Assembly: GCA_944350065.1 (NCBI GenBank)
Contig: CALVOD010000047.1
Coordinates: 1-9,260 of the forward strand
Source of the DNA: an uncultured Clostridia bacterium
Lineage (GTDB): Bacteria; Bacillota; Clostridia; Christensenellales; DTU072
DNA length: 9,260 bases
Direction of reading: 5' to 3'
Position 1 is the stretch's first letter. Each line of letters opens with the position of its first letter. Below the pieces are notes generated by a model, which saw only the letters and a program-made list of their open reading frames with translations, was not told where the DNA came from and did not search any database. Shown here piece by piece: positions 1 through 5,147 of this stretch. Both the position numbers and the translations under genes were made by a program.

Positions 1-459
1 GGCAAGCGGCTCGAAGGCTTCATACAGATGTTCGCGTATACGCTGGTGCTTGTGTTCACCAACGTGGGTTACGTCGTCATCGCTTACGTCAAGCAGGGAA
101 TGGGATATCAGCCCAATAACTATTTCGACGTACAGACCGTTTCCGACGAACTTATGAAGATAGCGACGGACTACTTCGATCTCGCGCTATGGATATCCGC
201 TATTTCGGCGGCGCTCATGGCGATAGCCATGATATTCTACCCTCTCGGCAAGAAAGAGCACGCCAAGATAGTCGAGCAACTCAAGGAGCGCAGCCGTGAA
301 GAAGGTCTTTTCGACCTCGAAGAAACCGCGACTCCCGTGCCCGCTTCCGAAGCCGCTGCGGACGGCTCTTTGCCGAGCGACGTATCCGAAGTTAACGAGG
401 AGATATTCAAAGAAGAAGCGACTCCGGAGGAAGACAATACGGACGATCTTAAATTCTGA
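1..459 (+). CDS. C-terminal part of a GPH/MFS-type sugar:cation symporter (5' end outside window)
   Basis: The frame is open from the first base (reading GKRLEGFIQ before the first Met), so the start lies upstream. The visible 152 residues hold two hydrophobic membrane helices: one from the first Met (about MFAYTLVLVFTNVGYVVIAYV) and one near the middle (FDLALWISAISAALMAIAMI). These are followed by YPLGKKEHAKIVEQLKERS. A final helix running into a YPL-(T/G)-KK-x-H/Y-xxIV-xxLxxR tail is typical of glycoside-pentoside-hexuronide:cation symporters (MelB-like), which import sugars or glycosides with Na+ or H+ across the cytoplasmic membrane. The last ~55 residues are an acidic, Pro/Ala/Glu-rich cytoplasmic tail with no recognisable domain. 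The substrate cannot be read from this fragment, and another MFS subfamily is possible. The gene ends at a TGA 17 nt before a strong terminator, so it is probably the last gene of its transcript. Confidence 0.75.
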   Translation, partial: GKRLEGFIQMFAYTLVLVFTNVGYVVIAYVKQGMGYQPNNYFDVQTVSDELMKIATDYFDLALWISAISAALMAIAMIFYPLGKKEHAKIVEQLKERSREEGLFDLEETATPVPASEAAADGSLPSDVSEVNEEIFKEEATPEEDNTDDLKF

Positions 460-476
460 CCTGAATCGCAACGAAC

Positions 477-506
477 AAAAGACCGTCGCAAGACGGTCTT
501 TTCTTA
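477..506 (+). terminator. Intrinsic (Rho-independent) terminator after the transporter
   Basis: A perfect 11-bp inverted repeat, AAAAGACCGTC / GACGGTCTTTT (477-487 and 492-502), encloses a GCAA tetraloop of the stable GNRA type. It runs into a T-rich stretch (TTTTCTT). It sits directly after the transporter stop and before the phosphoesterase, separating the two transcription units. The flanking A-run makes it symmetrical enough to work on both strands, but no minus-strand gene ends here. Confidence 0.88.
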
Positions 507-562
507 TAGCCGTCGGGCGCAGGACGATGAGCCCGTATCATAATAGAAAAGTAGGAAAAAAT

Positions 563-1108
563 ATGGACTTTTACATAAGCGATCTGCATTTCGGACACGC
601 CGCCGTATTGGAGTTGTGCAAGCGTCCGTTCAAAGACATATCGGAAATGAACGAAGCCCTCGTCGCCAACTGGAACGCGGCGGTAGGCGCGCGCGACACC
701 GTTTACGTCGTAGGGGATCTTTTTTACAGAAGCGAGACCGATCCCGAAGATATCCTACGCCGTCTGAAAGGCAAAAAATATCTTATTCTCGGCAATCACG
801 ACAAGGACTGGACGGGCAGAGTGGATTTAAGCAAGTATTTCGAGGACGTAAGAGATATCATTACGGTGAACTGCGGGCGCGGGAACGCAACTTTATGTCA
901 CTTCCCGATGCTGTTTTTCGAAGGGAAATATCATATTTACGGACACGTACACGCACGCGAAGATTTCCCGCACAAAGACACACTGTATTCGATGGAAAAC
1001 GCCTTTAACGCCGGCGCGGACGTAAATAATTTCCGCCCCGTGACCTTCGACGAGCTTATCCGCAACAATTATGTTCTCAGGTCTCGGGAGCTTCGTCGGC
1101 GCTCGTGA
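563..1108 (+). CDS. Calcineurin-like metallophosphoesterase, 181 aa
   Basis: This is a small cytoplasmic dinuclear-metal phosphoesterase. All family motifs are present in order: D-x-H in SDLHFGH (D7, H9), GD (G51-D52), GNHD (77-80), the metal histidine in CHFPM (H113) and GHVH (127-130). It ends with DVNNFRP, a common C-terminal signature of short bacterial and phage-type members (170-190 aa). The substrate (phosphodiester, nucleotide or protein phosphate) cannot be deduced. The ATG at 563 is chosen because AGGAA lies 5 nt upstream and the metal-binding DLHFGH starts at residue 7. An in-frame ATG at 527 behind AGGACG would add 12 residues and is less likely. The long open frame upstream to 296 is out of frame with the transporter and crosses the terminator, so it is not coding. 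Its last 32 bp overlap the end of the convergent RelA/SpoT-like gene. Confidence 0.92.
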   Translation: MDFYISDLHFGHAAVLELCKRPFKDISEMNEALVANWNAAVGARDTVYVVGDLFYRSETDPEDILRRLKGKKYLILGNHDKDWTGRVDLSKYFEDVRDIITVNCGRGNATLCHFPMLFFEGKYHIYGHVHAREDFPHKDTLYSMENAFNAGADVNNFRPVTFDELIRNNYVLRSRELRRRS

Positions 1109-2684
1109 TCTGCGGTTCGTAATTGAACATCAGCTTTTTAAGAGGCTCCGCGTCGATGAAGTTGCGCTCGTTTTCGTCGTCGCTGCTGTCGGCGTTCTGC
1201 AAAGCCGCTCTCAACGCCGCTATTATCCTGCCGAAATATTCTATCATTTCCATACGCGCCGCGGGGAGCGTGCAGTAATATAACCATTGTACGGCGGCTT
1301 GAGGGCGTTTGTCGAAGCTCAGCGTAATACGTTGATTGTTTTCGAGCGTCATGAATATAGACGCGTCGACGTCGTTGATTTTAACGCCCGTAAGCATCAC
1401 GGCGCGCTCGGGTTCCACGGTAAAAGCGTAATCTATTACCGTCGAACGCGCCGGTAACGTGACCGAAATATTTTTTTCGTTAAATACTTCTATGTCCGAC
1501 TCGTAGGTCTTCACGGAAGCGGGACCTAACTGACCGAACAGAAATTCCCCGATGTTTTCTTTGGGAACGGTGCGTATTTCGTACTCGTTGAGGTATTCGT
1601 CGCGGAAATACAACACGTCCTGACCGATACCGGTAACGTGCAGATCCTTGAGTCTGTTCTGCTCGGTGAACGCCGTGTACAACGCTATGGCGGCGGCGTT
1701 GTCGTTGTGGCGGCGCAGGCTCGTGATGGCTATTATGCGGTTGACAAAGACGGAAGGCGTTGCGTCGGAGGTGTCCGCTATGCGGCGCTCCTTAAGCATT
1801 TCGTACGCGCGGTACATATAGTTCGGCAAACGGATAAACGATTCGAATAACGGCCTTTCGATAAACGGCACGCCGAGTTCGTCGAATACGAAAACGGTGT
1901 TCAAGCGTTCCGTGACGCCGTTTATCCAGGGTTCGGTGTTCATTTCCTCGAACTTTGCGCGAAGCGTTTCGTAATGGTCGGTGAAAGCGTGCTTTTTGCG
2001 CAGGCGTTGTTCTATTCTGAATATTTCTTCCTGCACGGCTTCGGCGAATAAAGAGGCGTCGGTATGCCGCATCAGCGGTAAAAGAAAGGTTTTGGTATCG
2101 TTGACGAGCGCCGTTTGCTTATGCTCCTCGAGCGCGTTTATGGTTACCAGTTCGTCGAAGCGCGCGGCAAATTTTATGAGCAGCGCCCATTGCGAAAATT
2201 GCGACGCGTATGCGCCGAGGTTCTTGTTGTAACTTTCGTCGTTTGCAACCGCGTTAATATAACTTATTTCGCTTTTGGAAACGAAAATGACGCTTTCGAC
2301 AAGTTTTGCCGTGTCTTCTCCGAATACGTCGCTTATGGCGTCAAGCGAATAGCCCGTTTCCGTTGCGACGTCGTGCAGCAATGCCGCCGAAACGACGCTT
2401 TCGGAAATACTGAGACGGTTGCCGCACAGTATCAGCGCGGTGCGTATCGCGTGATTGACGTACGCTTCGCCGTTCGTCCTTATCGGTTGATTTATATTGT
2501 TCACTCTGAGACCGAGCGCACGTTTTCGTGAGACAAGCCAATTTTCCGCTTCGGTCACGGCGGCGTCGACCACGCGCGTCGGGTCGTCGAAACTTCTGTT
2601 GTTGTTTTCGAGCAGCAACGCGCAAAGTTTTTGCTTGAGAACGTCGCTCGTTTCCAAAGTCCGGTGGCGGTACAGTTCGAACAT
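1077..2684 (-). CDS. Degenerate RelA/SpoT-homologue (HD - synthetase-like - TGS), predicted catalytically impaired
   Basis: The 535 residues follow the layout of long (p)ppGpp synthetase/hydrolases. An HD domain (about 70-230) carries NHAIRTA (H78), LLHD (H104-D105) and FGEDTAKLVESV. A synthetase-like region (about 240-380) has RLPNYMYRAYEML and EYEIRT. A TGS-like domain (about 396-455) has IEVFNEK...TLPARSTVIDYAF. Key residues are changed. The hydrolase ED pair after HDVV is replaced by T108-E109. The KLADRLHN motif reads KFAARFDE, losing the metal-ligand Asp (A174) and the Asn (E178). The synthetase motif DIAG/D-x-x-x-R reads FVNRII, and the G-x-Y-x-S-L-H nucleotide motif reads RLKDLHVT. 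Loss of both activities is therefore inferred; a regulatory or ligand-binding role is possible. The start has a strong RBS (GGAGGGAAG). The gene lies 29 nt downstream of the HTH-like gene in the same operon. It ends in an acidic tail with no ACT domain visible. Confidence 0.82.
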   Translation of the reverse strand: MFELYRHRTLETSDVLKQKLCALLLENNNRSFDDPTRVVDAAVTEAENWLVSRKRALGLRVNNINQPIRTNGEAYVNHAIRTALILCGNRLSISESVVSAALLHDVATETGYSLDAISDVFGEDTAKLVESVIFVSKSEISYINAVANDESYNKNLGAYASQFSQWALLIKFAARFDELVTINALEEHKQTALVNDTKTFLLPLMRHTDASLFAEAVQEEIFRIEQRLRKKHAFTDHYETLRAKFEEMNTEPWINGVTERLNTVFVFDELGVPFIERPLFESFIRLPNYMYRAYEMLKERRIADTSDATPSVFVNRIIAITSLRRHNDNAAAIALYTAFTEQNRLKDLHVTGIGQDVLYFRDEYLNEYEIRTVPKENIGEFLFGQLGPASVKTYESDIEVFNEKNISVTLPARSTVIDYAFTVEPERAVMLTGVKINDVDASIFMTLENNQRITLSFDKRPQAAVQWLYYCTLPAARMEMIEYFGRIIAALRAALQNADSSDDENERNFIDAEPLKKLMFNYEPQITSADEAPET

Positions 2685-2713
2685 ATTTCTTCCCTCCGTA
2701 TCTTCCGTGACCC

Positions 2714-3850
2714 TTATCTGCGTTTTAACAGTTGCTCGTAGCAGTTGCCCGTGGATATCTTGTCGAGTACCGTCGTGCGGGTCAGAACGTAACCGATCTG
2801 TTCGTTTATCATATTTTTCAACAAGTCGTTGAGATATATTTTCTTCAGGTGCAAGCTGCCTTCAGGCAAGGCGTCGAGCGTCTCCAACGAGGTGATTATC
2901 TTTTCCGAAACGCGCGCTATCAGCGTTTCGTCAGGGGCGTTGTATCGGAAATTGAGGAAATTTCTCACCTGATACACATTATCCTCTATGGGGCGTTTGC
3001 TCAATATAAGCGGGAAAGCTATGGAGTGAAGGTCGCTTGCGTCCGCAGCTTGCGACAACGCTATTCCTCGCGTCCCGTCGAAAAGTTTATCGGGATTAAG
3101 ATAGAGCGTTTTTACGTCCATATCGAAGGAAACCGAAAGAAATTCGGTATGATTCATCGCGCGCATATTGAGCCAGAAAAAAGTTTTGGCGAGGGTAAGC
3201 TCGCCTTCGTAATAGCGTTCGGCGGTAAGCGGACCCGCTTTCAGCTGCAATATCGTGGCGGGCAGCTTGTCGGGTTGAACGGAATTCATCTGCGCGAAAC
3301 AATCTTTGGCGCGCCGGTAGTCGCTTATGTTGAAAAACGCGCGGCACGTCAAACGGAAATCGTTCTTGATTGCGTCCTCGGTAACCGCCATCACGCCGTA
3401 AGAAAGTTTGTAATCGGCATTGTCGCTTTCGGAAGTATTGGGATAATAAACGATATAAATTCCGGTGAATTTGGATATGCACGCCACGGGCGTAAAAGTG
3501 CTTTCGCTTATCTGAGCGGGCGGTTTGCCTTCGCTCAAAAGCCCCGCGAGGTCGCTGTTCAGCAGCAGCATCGGGTCGGTAATACCGTCCGGCAACAGAA
3601 TTTTCAGCGACGGTCTGGAGGCGATGATCTCGTTTAAGGCGAGCGTAAAGCTGTTAAGCGTACTGCTTCTCGGCGTGGTGCCGCCGGCATATCGTCTCCA
3701 CATATTTATCGAGTTGATGCCCGACTTGCGCAGAAATTCACCTTTATCCATCCCGCTGTTTACATAAAAGTAATAAATATTTTTGAAAAACTGCGAGCCG
3801 TTATCACTGTCCGGCAGTTGAGAGCCTTTGTTTTTCGGATGTCTGCCCAT
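2714..3850 (-). CDS. Putative HTH regulator with an unrecognised C-terminal domain, 378 aa
   Basis: I do not recognise the full protein. After a polar N-terminus (MGRHPKNKGSQ), residues ~20-76 form a short-helix pattern (FFKNIYYFYV, GMDKGEFLRKSGI, INMWRRYAGGTTPR, LNSFTLALNEI). This resembles an XRE/Cro-type helix-turn-helix, with GEFLRKSGI as helix 2 and INMWRRYAGG as the recognition helix. The remaining 300 residues have mixed alpha/beta character with no transmembrane helix or enzyme motif I can name; they could be a ligand-sensing or oligomerisation part. The start is set by a near-perfect RBS (AAGGAGGAAG) 9-10 nt before the ATG. It is the first gene of the leftward operon, followed 29 nt later by the pseudo-RSH gene. 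It is transcribed divergently from the clpP-like operon, which fits a regulator acting on the shared intergenic region. The HTH call is moderate and the regulatory role is inferred. Confidence 0.7.
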   Translation of the reverse strand: MGRHPKNKGSQLPDSDNGSQFFKNIYYFYVNSGMDKGEFLRKSGINSINMWRRYAGGTTPRSSTLNSFTLALNEIIASRPSLKILLPDGITDPMLLLNSDLAGLLSEGKPPAQISESTFTPVACISKFTGIYIVYYPNTSESDNADYKLSYGVMAVTEDAIKNDFRLTCRAFFNISDYRRAKDCFAQMNSVQPDKLPATILQLKAGPLTAERYYEGELTLAKTFFWLNMRAMNHTEFLSVSFDMDVKTLYLNPDKLFDGTRGIALSQAADASDLHSIAFPLILSKRPIEDNVYQVRNFLNFRYNAPDETLIARVSEKIITSLETLDALPEGSLHLKKIYLNDLLKNMINEQIGYVLTRTTVLDKISTGNCYEQLLKRR

Positions 3851-3878
3851 ATTCTGACTTCCTCCTTTTATATATTAA

Positions 3879-3907
3879 ATGGTACCACGAAAAAAGTATA
3901 GATTCAA
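3879..3907 (-). promoter_or_regulatory. Candidate sigma-A promoter for the HTH / pseudo-RSH operon
   Basis: On the minus strand a -35-like TTGAAT (3902-3907) is separated by exactly 17 nt from a -10-like TACCAT (3879-3884). Each matches consensus at 4 of 6 positions. It lies about 30-55 bp upstream of the ATG in an AT-rich stretch. A TATACT at 3895-3900 is an alternative -10 but lacks a good -35. This is a motif match only. Confidence 0.35.
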
Positions 3908-3939
3908 CCTAAAATACGCATTTTTTTAAAAAAGCAACT

Positions 3940-4122
3940 TTGCAAGTTACAAAGTGTTAATTTGTTCAATAAAAATGATAAAAATTTTGATTGTCACTAC
4001 TTGCAAGCCCGCGCGATTTCATATATAATTACCGGTGGAAAATAAGACGGAACGATTGCAAGTGACCTTCGTATGGCGTCTTGTTTTAGGATCGATTTAG
4101 GGCGTTTTGCCGGAACTTGCAG
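3940..4122. promoter_or_regulatory. Four TTGCAAGT-type boxes in alternating orientation, 57-59 bp apart
   Basis: The octamer TTGCAAGT occurs exactly at 3940-3947 (+), 3999-4006 (-) and 4056-4063 (+). A 7/8 match (CTGCAAGT) lies at 4115-4122 (-). Start-to-start distances are 59, 57 and 59 bp, and the strand alternates. The first box lies in the palindrome AACTTTGCAAGTT (3936-3948). The second forms the palindrome CTTGCAAG (4000-4007) and coincides with the -35 of the rightward promoter. Two exact boxes continue into (T)GAC. This looks like a multi-site operator for a DNA-binding protein, possibly the divergent HTH protein. The last two boxes also lie in predicted RNA arms, so part of the pattern may come from RNA structure. 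Confidence 0.45.
4001..4029 (+). promoter_or_regulatory. Predicted sigma-A promoter of the clpP-like operon and its long leader
   Basis: A perfect -10 box TATAAT (4024-4029) lies exactly 17 nt after a -35-like TTGCAA (4001-4006, 4/6 match to TTGACA). The stretch upstream is AT-rich. The expected transcript start is near 4036, giving a leader of about 536 nt before the clpP-like ATG. The -35 overlaps the CTTGCAAG palindrome, so a protein bound there would block or tune the promoter. No equally good promoter was seen closer to the gene. Confidence 0.6.
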
Positions 4123-4250
4123 TTCGGTGGGCGCCATGCGAGAGGTCAACCCTTTCGTTGTCGTAGGCAAGAGGCAATCGGACCGGCTAATTCGTAAGGC
4201 GGCAGTCGCCACAGTTTTCAAGCGGCGAGCCGGGGGGGATAACGTCAAAA
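4036..4250 (+). ncRNA. Structured leader or independent non-coding RNA of unknown family
   Basis: Downstream of the predicted promoter the sequence shows nested complementary arms, read by eye. CGG 4048-4050 pairs with CCG 4183-4185. CGATTGC 4053-4059 pairs with GCAATCG 4174-4180. TGACC 4063-4067 pairs with GGTCA 4144-4148. An 11-bp helix with two G-T pairs joins 4070-4080 to 4130-4140. An apical hairpin GAAC-TTGCA-GTTC lies at 4113-4125. A second module has GGCG-GCAGT-CGCC (4198-4210), and CCGGCT 4183-4188 can pair with AGCCGG 4228-4233, competing with the first closing helix. The nesting is far better than expected by chance. It does not match the conserved cores I know for tmRNA, RNase P, SRP RNA, 6S RNA, T-box or common riboswitches. 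No terminator is visible before clpP, so it is probably a leader, though processing to a free RNA is possible. Confidence 0.5.
4191..4202 (+). repeat. 12-bp direct repeat TTCGTAAGGCGG, copy 1
   Basis: An exact copy recurs at 4491-4502, exactly 300 nt downstream. Copy 1 follows TAA and sits at the foot of the GGCG/CGCC hairpin of the structured leader. A 12-base exact match between two places in a 600-bp intergenic region is unlikely by chance (order of 1 in 100). Confidence 0.6.
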
Positions 4251-4281
4251 AAATTCCGCTTTAACGTAGCATCTTTTCACC

Positions 4282-4345
4282 TTCGCTTATGCGCTTTCCG
4301 CAAGGCGAATCGGATTTCGTATCCGCACAATGAAGTTCGTGCGGA
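4282..4345 (+). promoter_or_regulatory. Leader hairpin cluster with two mutually exclusive stems
   Basis: Three stems can be drawn. TTCGCTT-AT-GCG / CGC-AAGGCGAA gives a strong interrupted hairpin at 4282-4309. CGGAT-TTCGT-ATCCG forms a hairpin at 4311-4325. TCCGCAC / GTGCGGA (4322-4328 with 4339-4345) forms a 7-bp stem with a 10-nt loop. The last two share bases 4322-4325 and cannot form together, as in attenuators and riboswitches. No U-run follows, so a transcription terminator is not one of the states. The effect, if any, would be on translation, processing or antitermination. Confidence 0.4.
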
Positions 4346-4371
4346 GAAAGCTCTCAAATAATTTAATCGAA

Positions 4372-4421
4372 CCATACTCGGGAGAACCGTCGCAGACTTT
4401 ATACACTCGCGCCCGGTATGG
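4372..4421 (+). promoter_or_regulatory. Long leader stem CCATAC(T)CGGG / CCCGGTATGG
   Basis: CCATAC (4372-4377) pairs with GTATGG (4416-4421). After a bulged T at 4378, CGGG (4379-4382) pairs with CCCG (4412-4415). This gives a 10-bp stem closing a 29-nt loop. It is followed by an A-run rather than a T-run on the plus strand, so it is not a terminator in that direction. It is another ordered element of the clpP leader, of unknown function. Confidence 0.4.
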
Positions 4422-4490
4422 AAAAAACGGATCGACTTATCATCATATTTTAACGCGCCGCTCGTCAACGAAGTTTGCCGCAGGCGTTAT

Positions 4491-4502
4491 TTCGTAAGGC
4501 GG
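4491..4502 (+). repeat. 12-bp direct repeat TTCGTAAGGCGG, copy 2
   Basis: Second exact copy of the element at 4191-4202, about 70 nt before the clpP-like start. Here TTA (4487-4489) and TAA (4495-4497) can close a TTTCG loop inside a CCGC/GCGG outer pairing (4478-4481 with 4499-4502). Confidence 0.6.
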
Positions 4503-4559
4503 ATAGTGCAAAATTATGCGCTTTTTTGCGCGGTTCAACTGTTATTCAACAATTTCGAT

Positions 4560-4566
4560 AAGGAGG
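4560..4566 (+). promoter_or_regulatory. Ribosome binding site that sets the clpP-like start
   Basis: AAGGAGG lies 5 nt before the ATG at 4572. The same frame is open further upstream to an ATG at 4506, but that codon has no Shine-Dalgarno sequence and the extra 22 residues do not resemble a ClpP N-terminus. The 4572 start is therefore preferred. Confidence 0.85.
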
Positions 4567-4571
4567 AAATA

Positions 4572-5147
4572 ATGGAGTACAACGGAAATATAGGTAATTT
4601 TTCGGCTGATACGTTACTCGAGGAAGGGATAATTCTTCTTAACGGCGTAATCGACGGCGGACTCGCGCAGAGAGTGGTTTGCCAGCTTTTATACCTCGAG
4701 AAAAAATATCCCGCGAGACCTATTCAGCTTTTCATCAACTCGCCGGGCGGCGAGGTAAACGCAGGAATGGCTATCTACGACGCCATGAACTACGTTTCCG
4801 TCGAGGTGCAGACGGTAGGTATAGGCTGCGCGGCGTCTATGGCGGCGTTTTTGCTGTCGTCCGGTACCCGAGGCAAGAGGTGCGCTCTGCCCAATACCGA
4901 AGTTCTTATCCACCAGCCTCTCGGCGGCGCGCAGGGACAGGCGGAGGATATCATCATCGCCGCCAAGCACATCGAGCGCACCAGAGACAGGCTCAACGCC
5001 ATACTCGCCAAAAACACCGGCAAGAGTATCAAACGTATCGCAGAGGACACCGACCGCGACTACGTGCTTTACGCCGACGAGGCGCGCGAGTACGGCATCA
5101 TCGATCAGGTGATCGACACCATACCCAAAGCATGGAGGAAACAATGA
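4572..5147 (+). CDS. clpP-like: ClpP-family serine peptidase with complete catalytic triad, 191 aa
   Basis: This is a cytoplasmic self-compartmentalising peptidase that normally forms a double-heptamer barrel and degrades proteins fed by an AAA+ unfoldase. The ClpP signatures are present in order: LFINSPGGEVNAGMAIYD, the nucleophile in GCAASMAAFLL (S89), LIHQPLGGAQGQAEDI (H114) and DTDRDYVLYADEAREYG (D163). The spacings S-H (25) and H-D (49) equal those of the E. coli triad 97/122/171, so the peptidase is predicted to be active. The segment before LLEEGIILLNG is about 8-9 residues shorter than in a usual mature ClpP, and the conserved T-x-x-G-x-R-x-YD start is absent. That part lines the axial entry pore, so gating may differ. 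It overlaps the next gene by ATGA, which implies translational coupling. The context (pseudo-AAA+ and VirD4-like genes, no clpX) suggests a dedicated paralogue rather than the housekeeping clpP. Confidence 0.93.
   Translation: MEYNGNIGNFSADTLLEEGIILLNGVIDGGLAQRVVCQLLYLEKKYPARPIQLFINSPGGEVNAGMAIYDAMNYVSVEVQTVGIGCAASMAAFLLSSGTRGKRCALPNTEVLIHQPLGGAQGQAEDIIIAAKHIERTRDRLNAILAKNTGKSIKRIAEDTDRDYVLYADEAREYGIIDQVIDTIPKAWRKQ

Noticed and set aside
296..562. Long upstream extension of the phosphoesterase frame
   Set aside because: It overlaps the transporter tail out of frame, crosses the intrinsic terminator, and the conserved metal-binding motif begins right after the ATG at 563.
2732..3637. A 301-codon open frame on the plus strand
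   Set aside because: It is antisense to the HTH-like gene, whose strong RBS and operon position support the minus strand; the plus-strand translation shows no recognisable family.
4036..4260. tmRNA, RNase P RNA, SRP RNA, 6S RNA or T-box leader
   Set aside because: No tRNA-like ends or tag frame, no RNase P core, no SRP GGAAG-type loop, no T-box AGGGTGG core and no intrinsic terminator were seen.
3997..4468. Three short open frames of 63-83 codons on both strands in the intergenic region
   Set aside because: None has a Shine-Dalgarno sequence or a protein-like pattern, and the region is better explained as promoter plus structured leader.
4518..4531. GCGC-T6-GCGC hairpin as a terminator before clpP
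   Set aside because: The stem is only 4 bp and the T-run is in the loop, not after the stem, so it should not terminate transcription.
4679..5143. Upstream extension of the pseudo-AAA+ frame inside clpP
   Set aside because: The translation is Arg-rich and out of frame with clpP; the ATG at 5144 in the ATGA overlap is the natural start.
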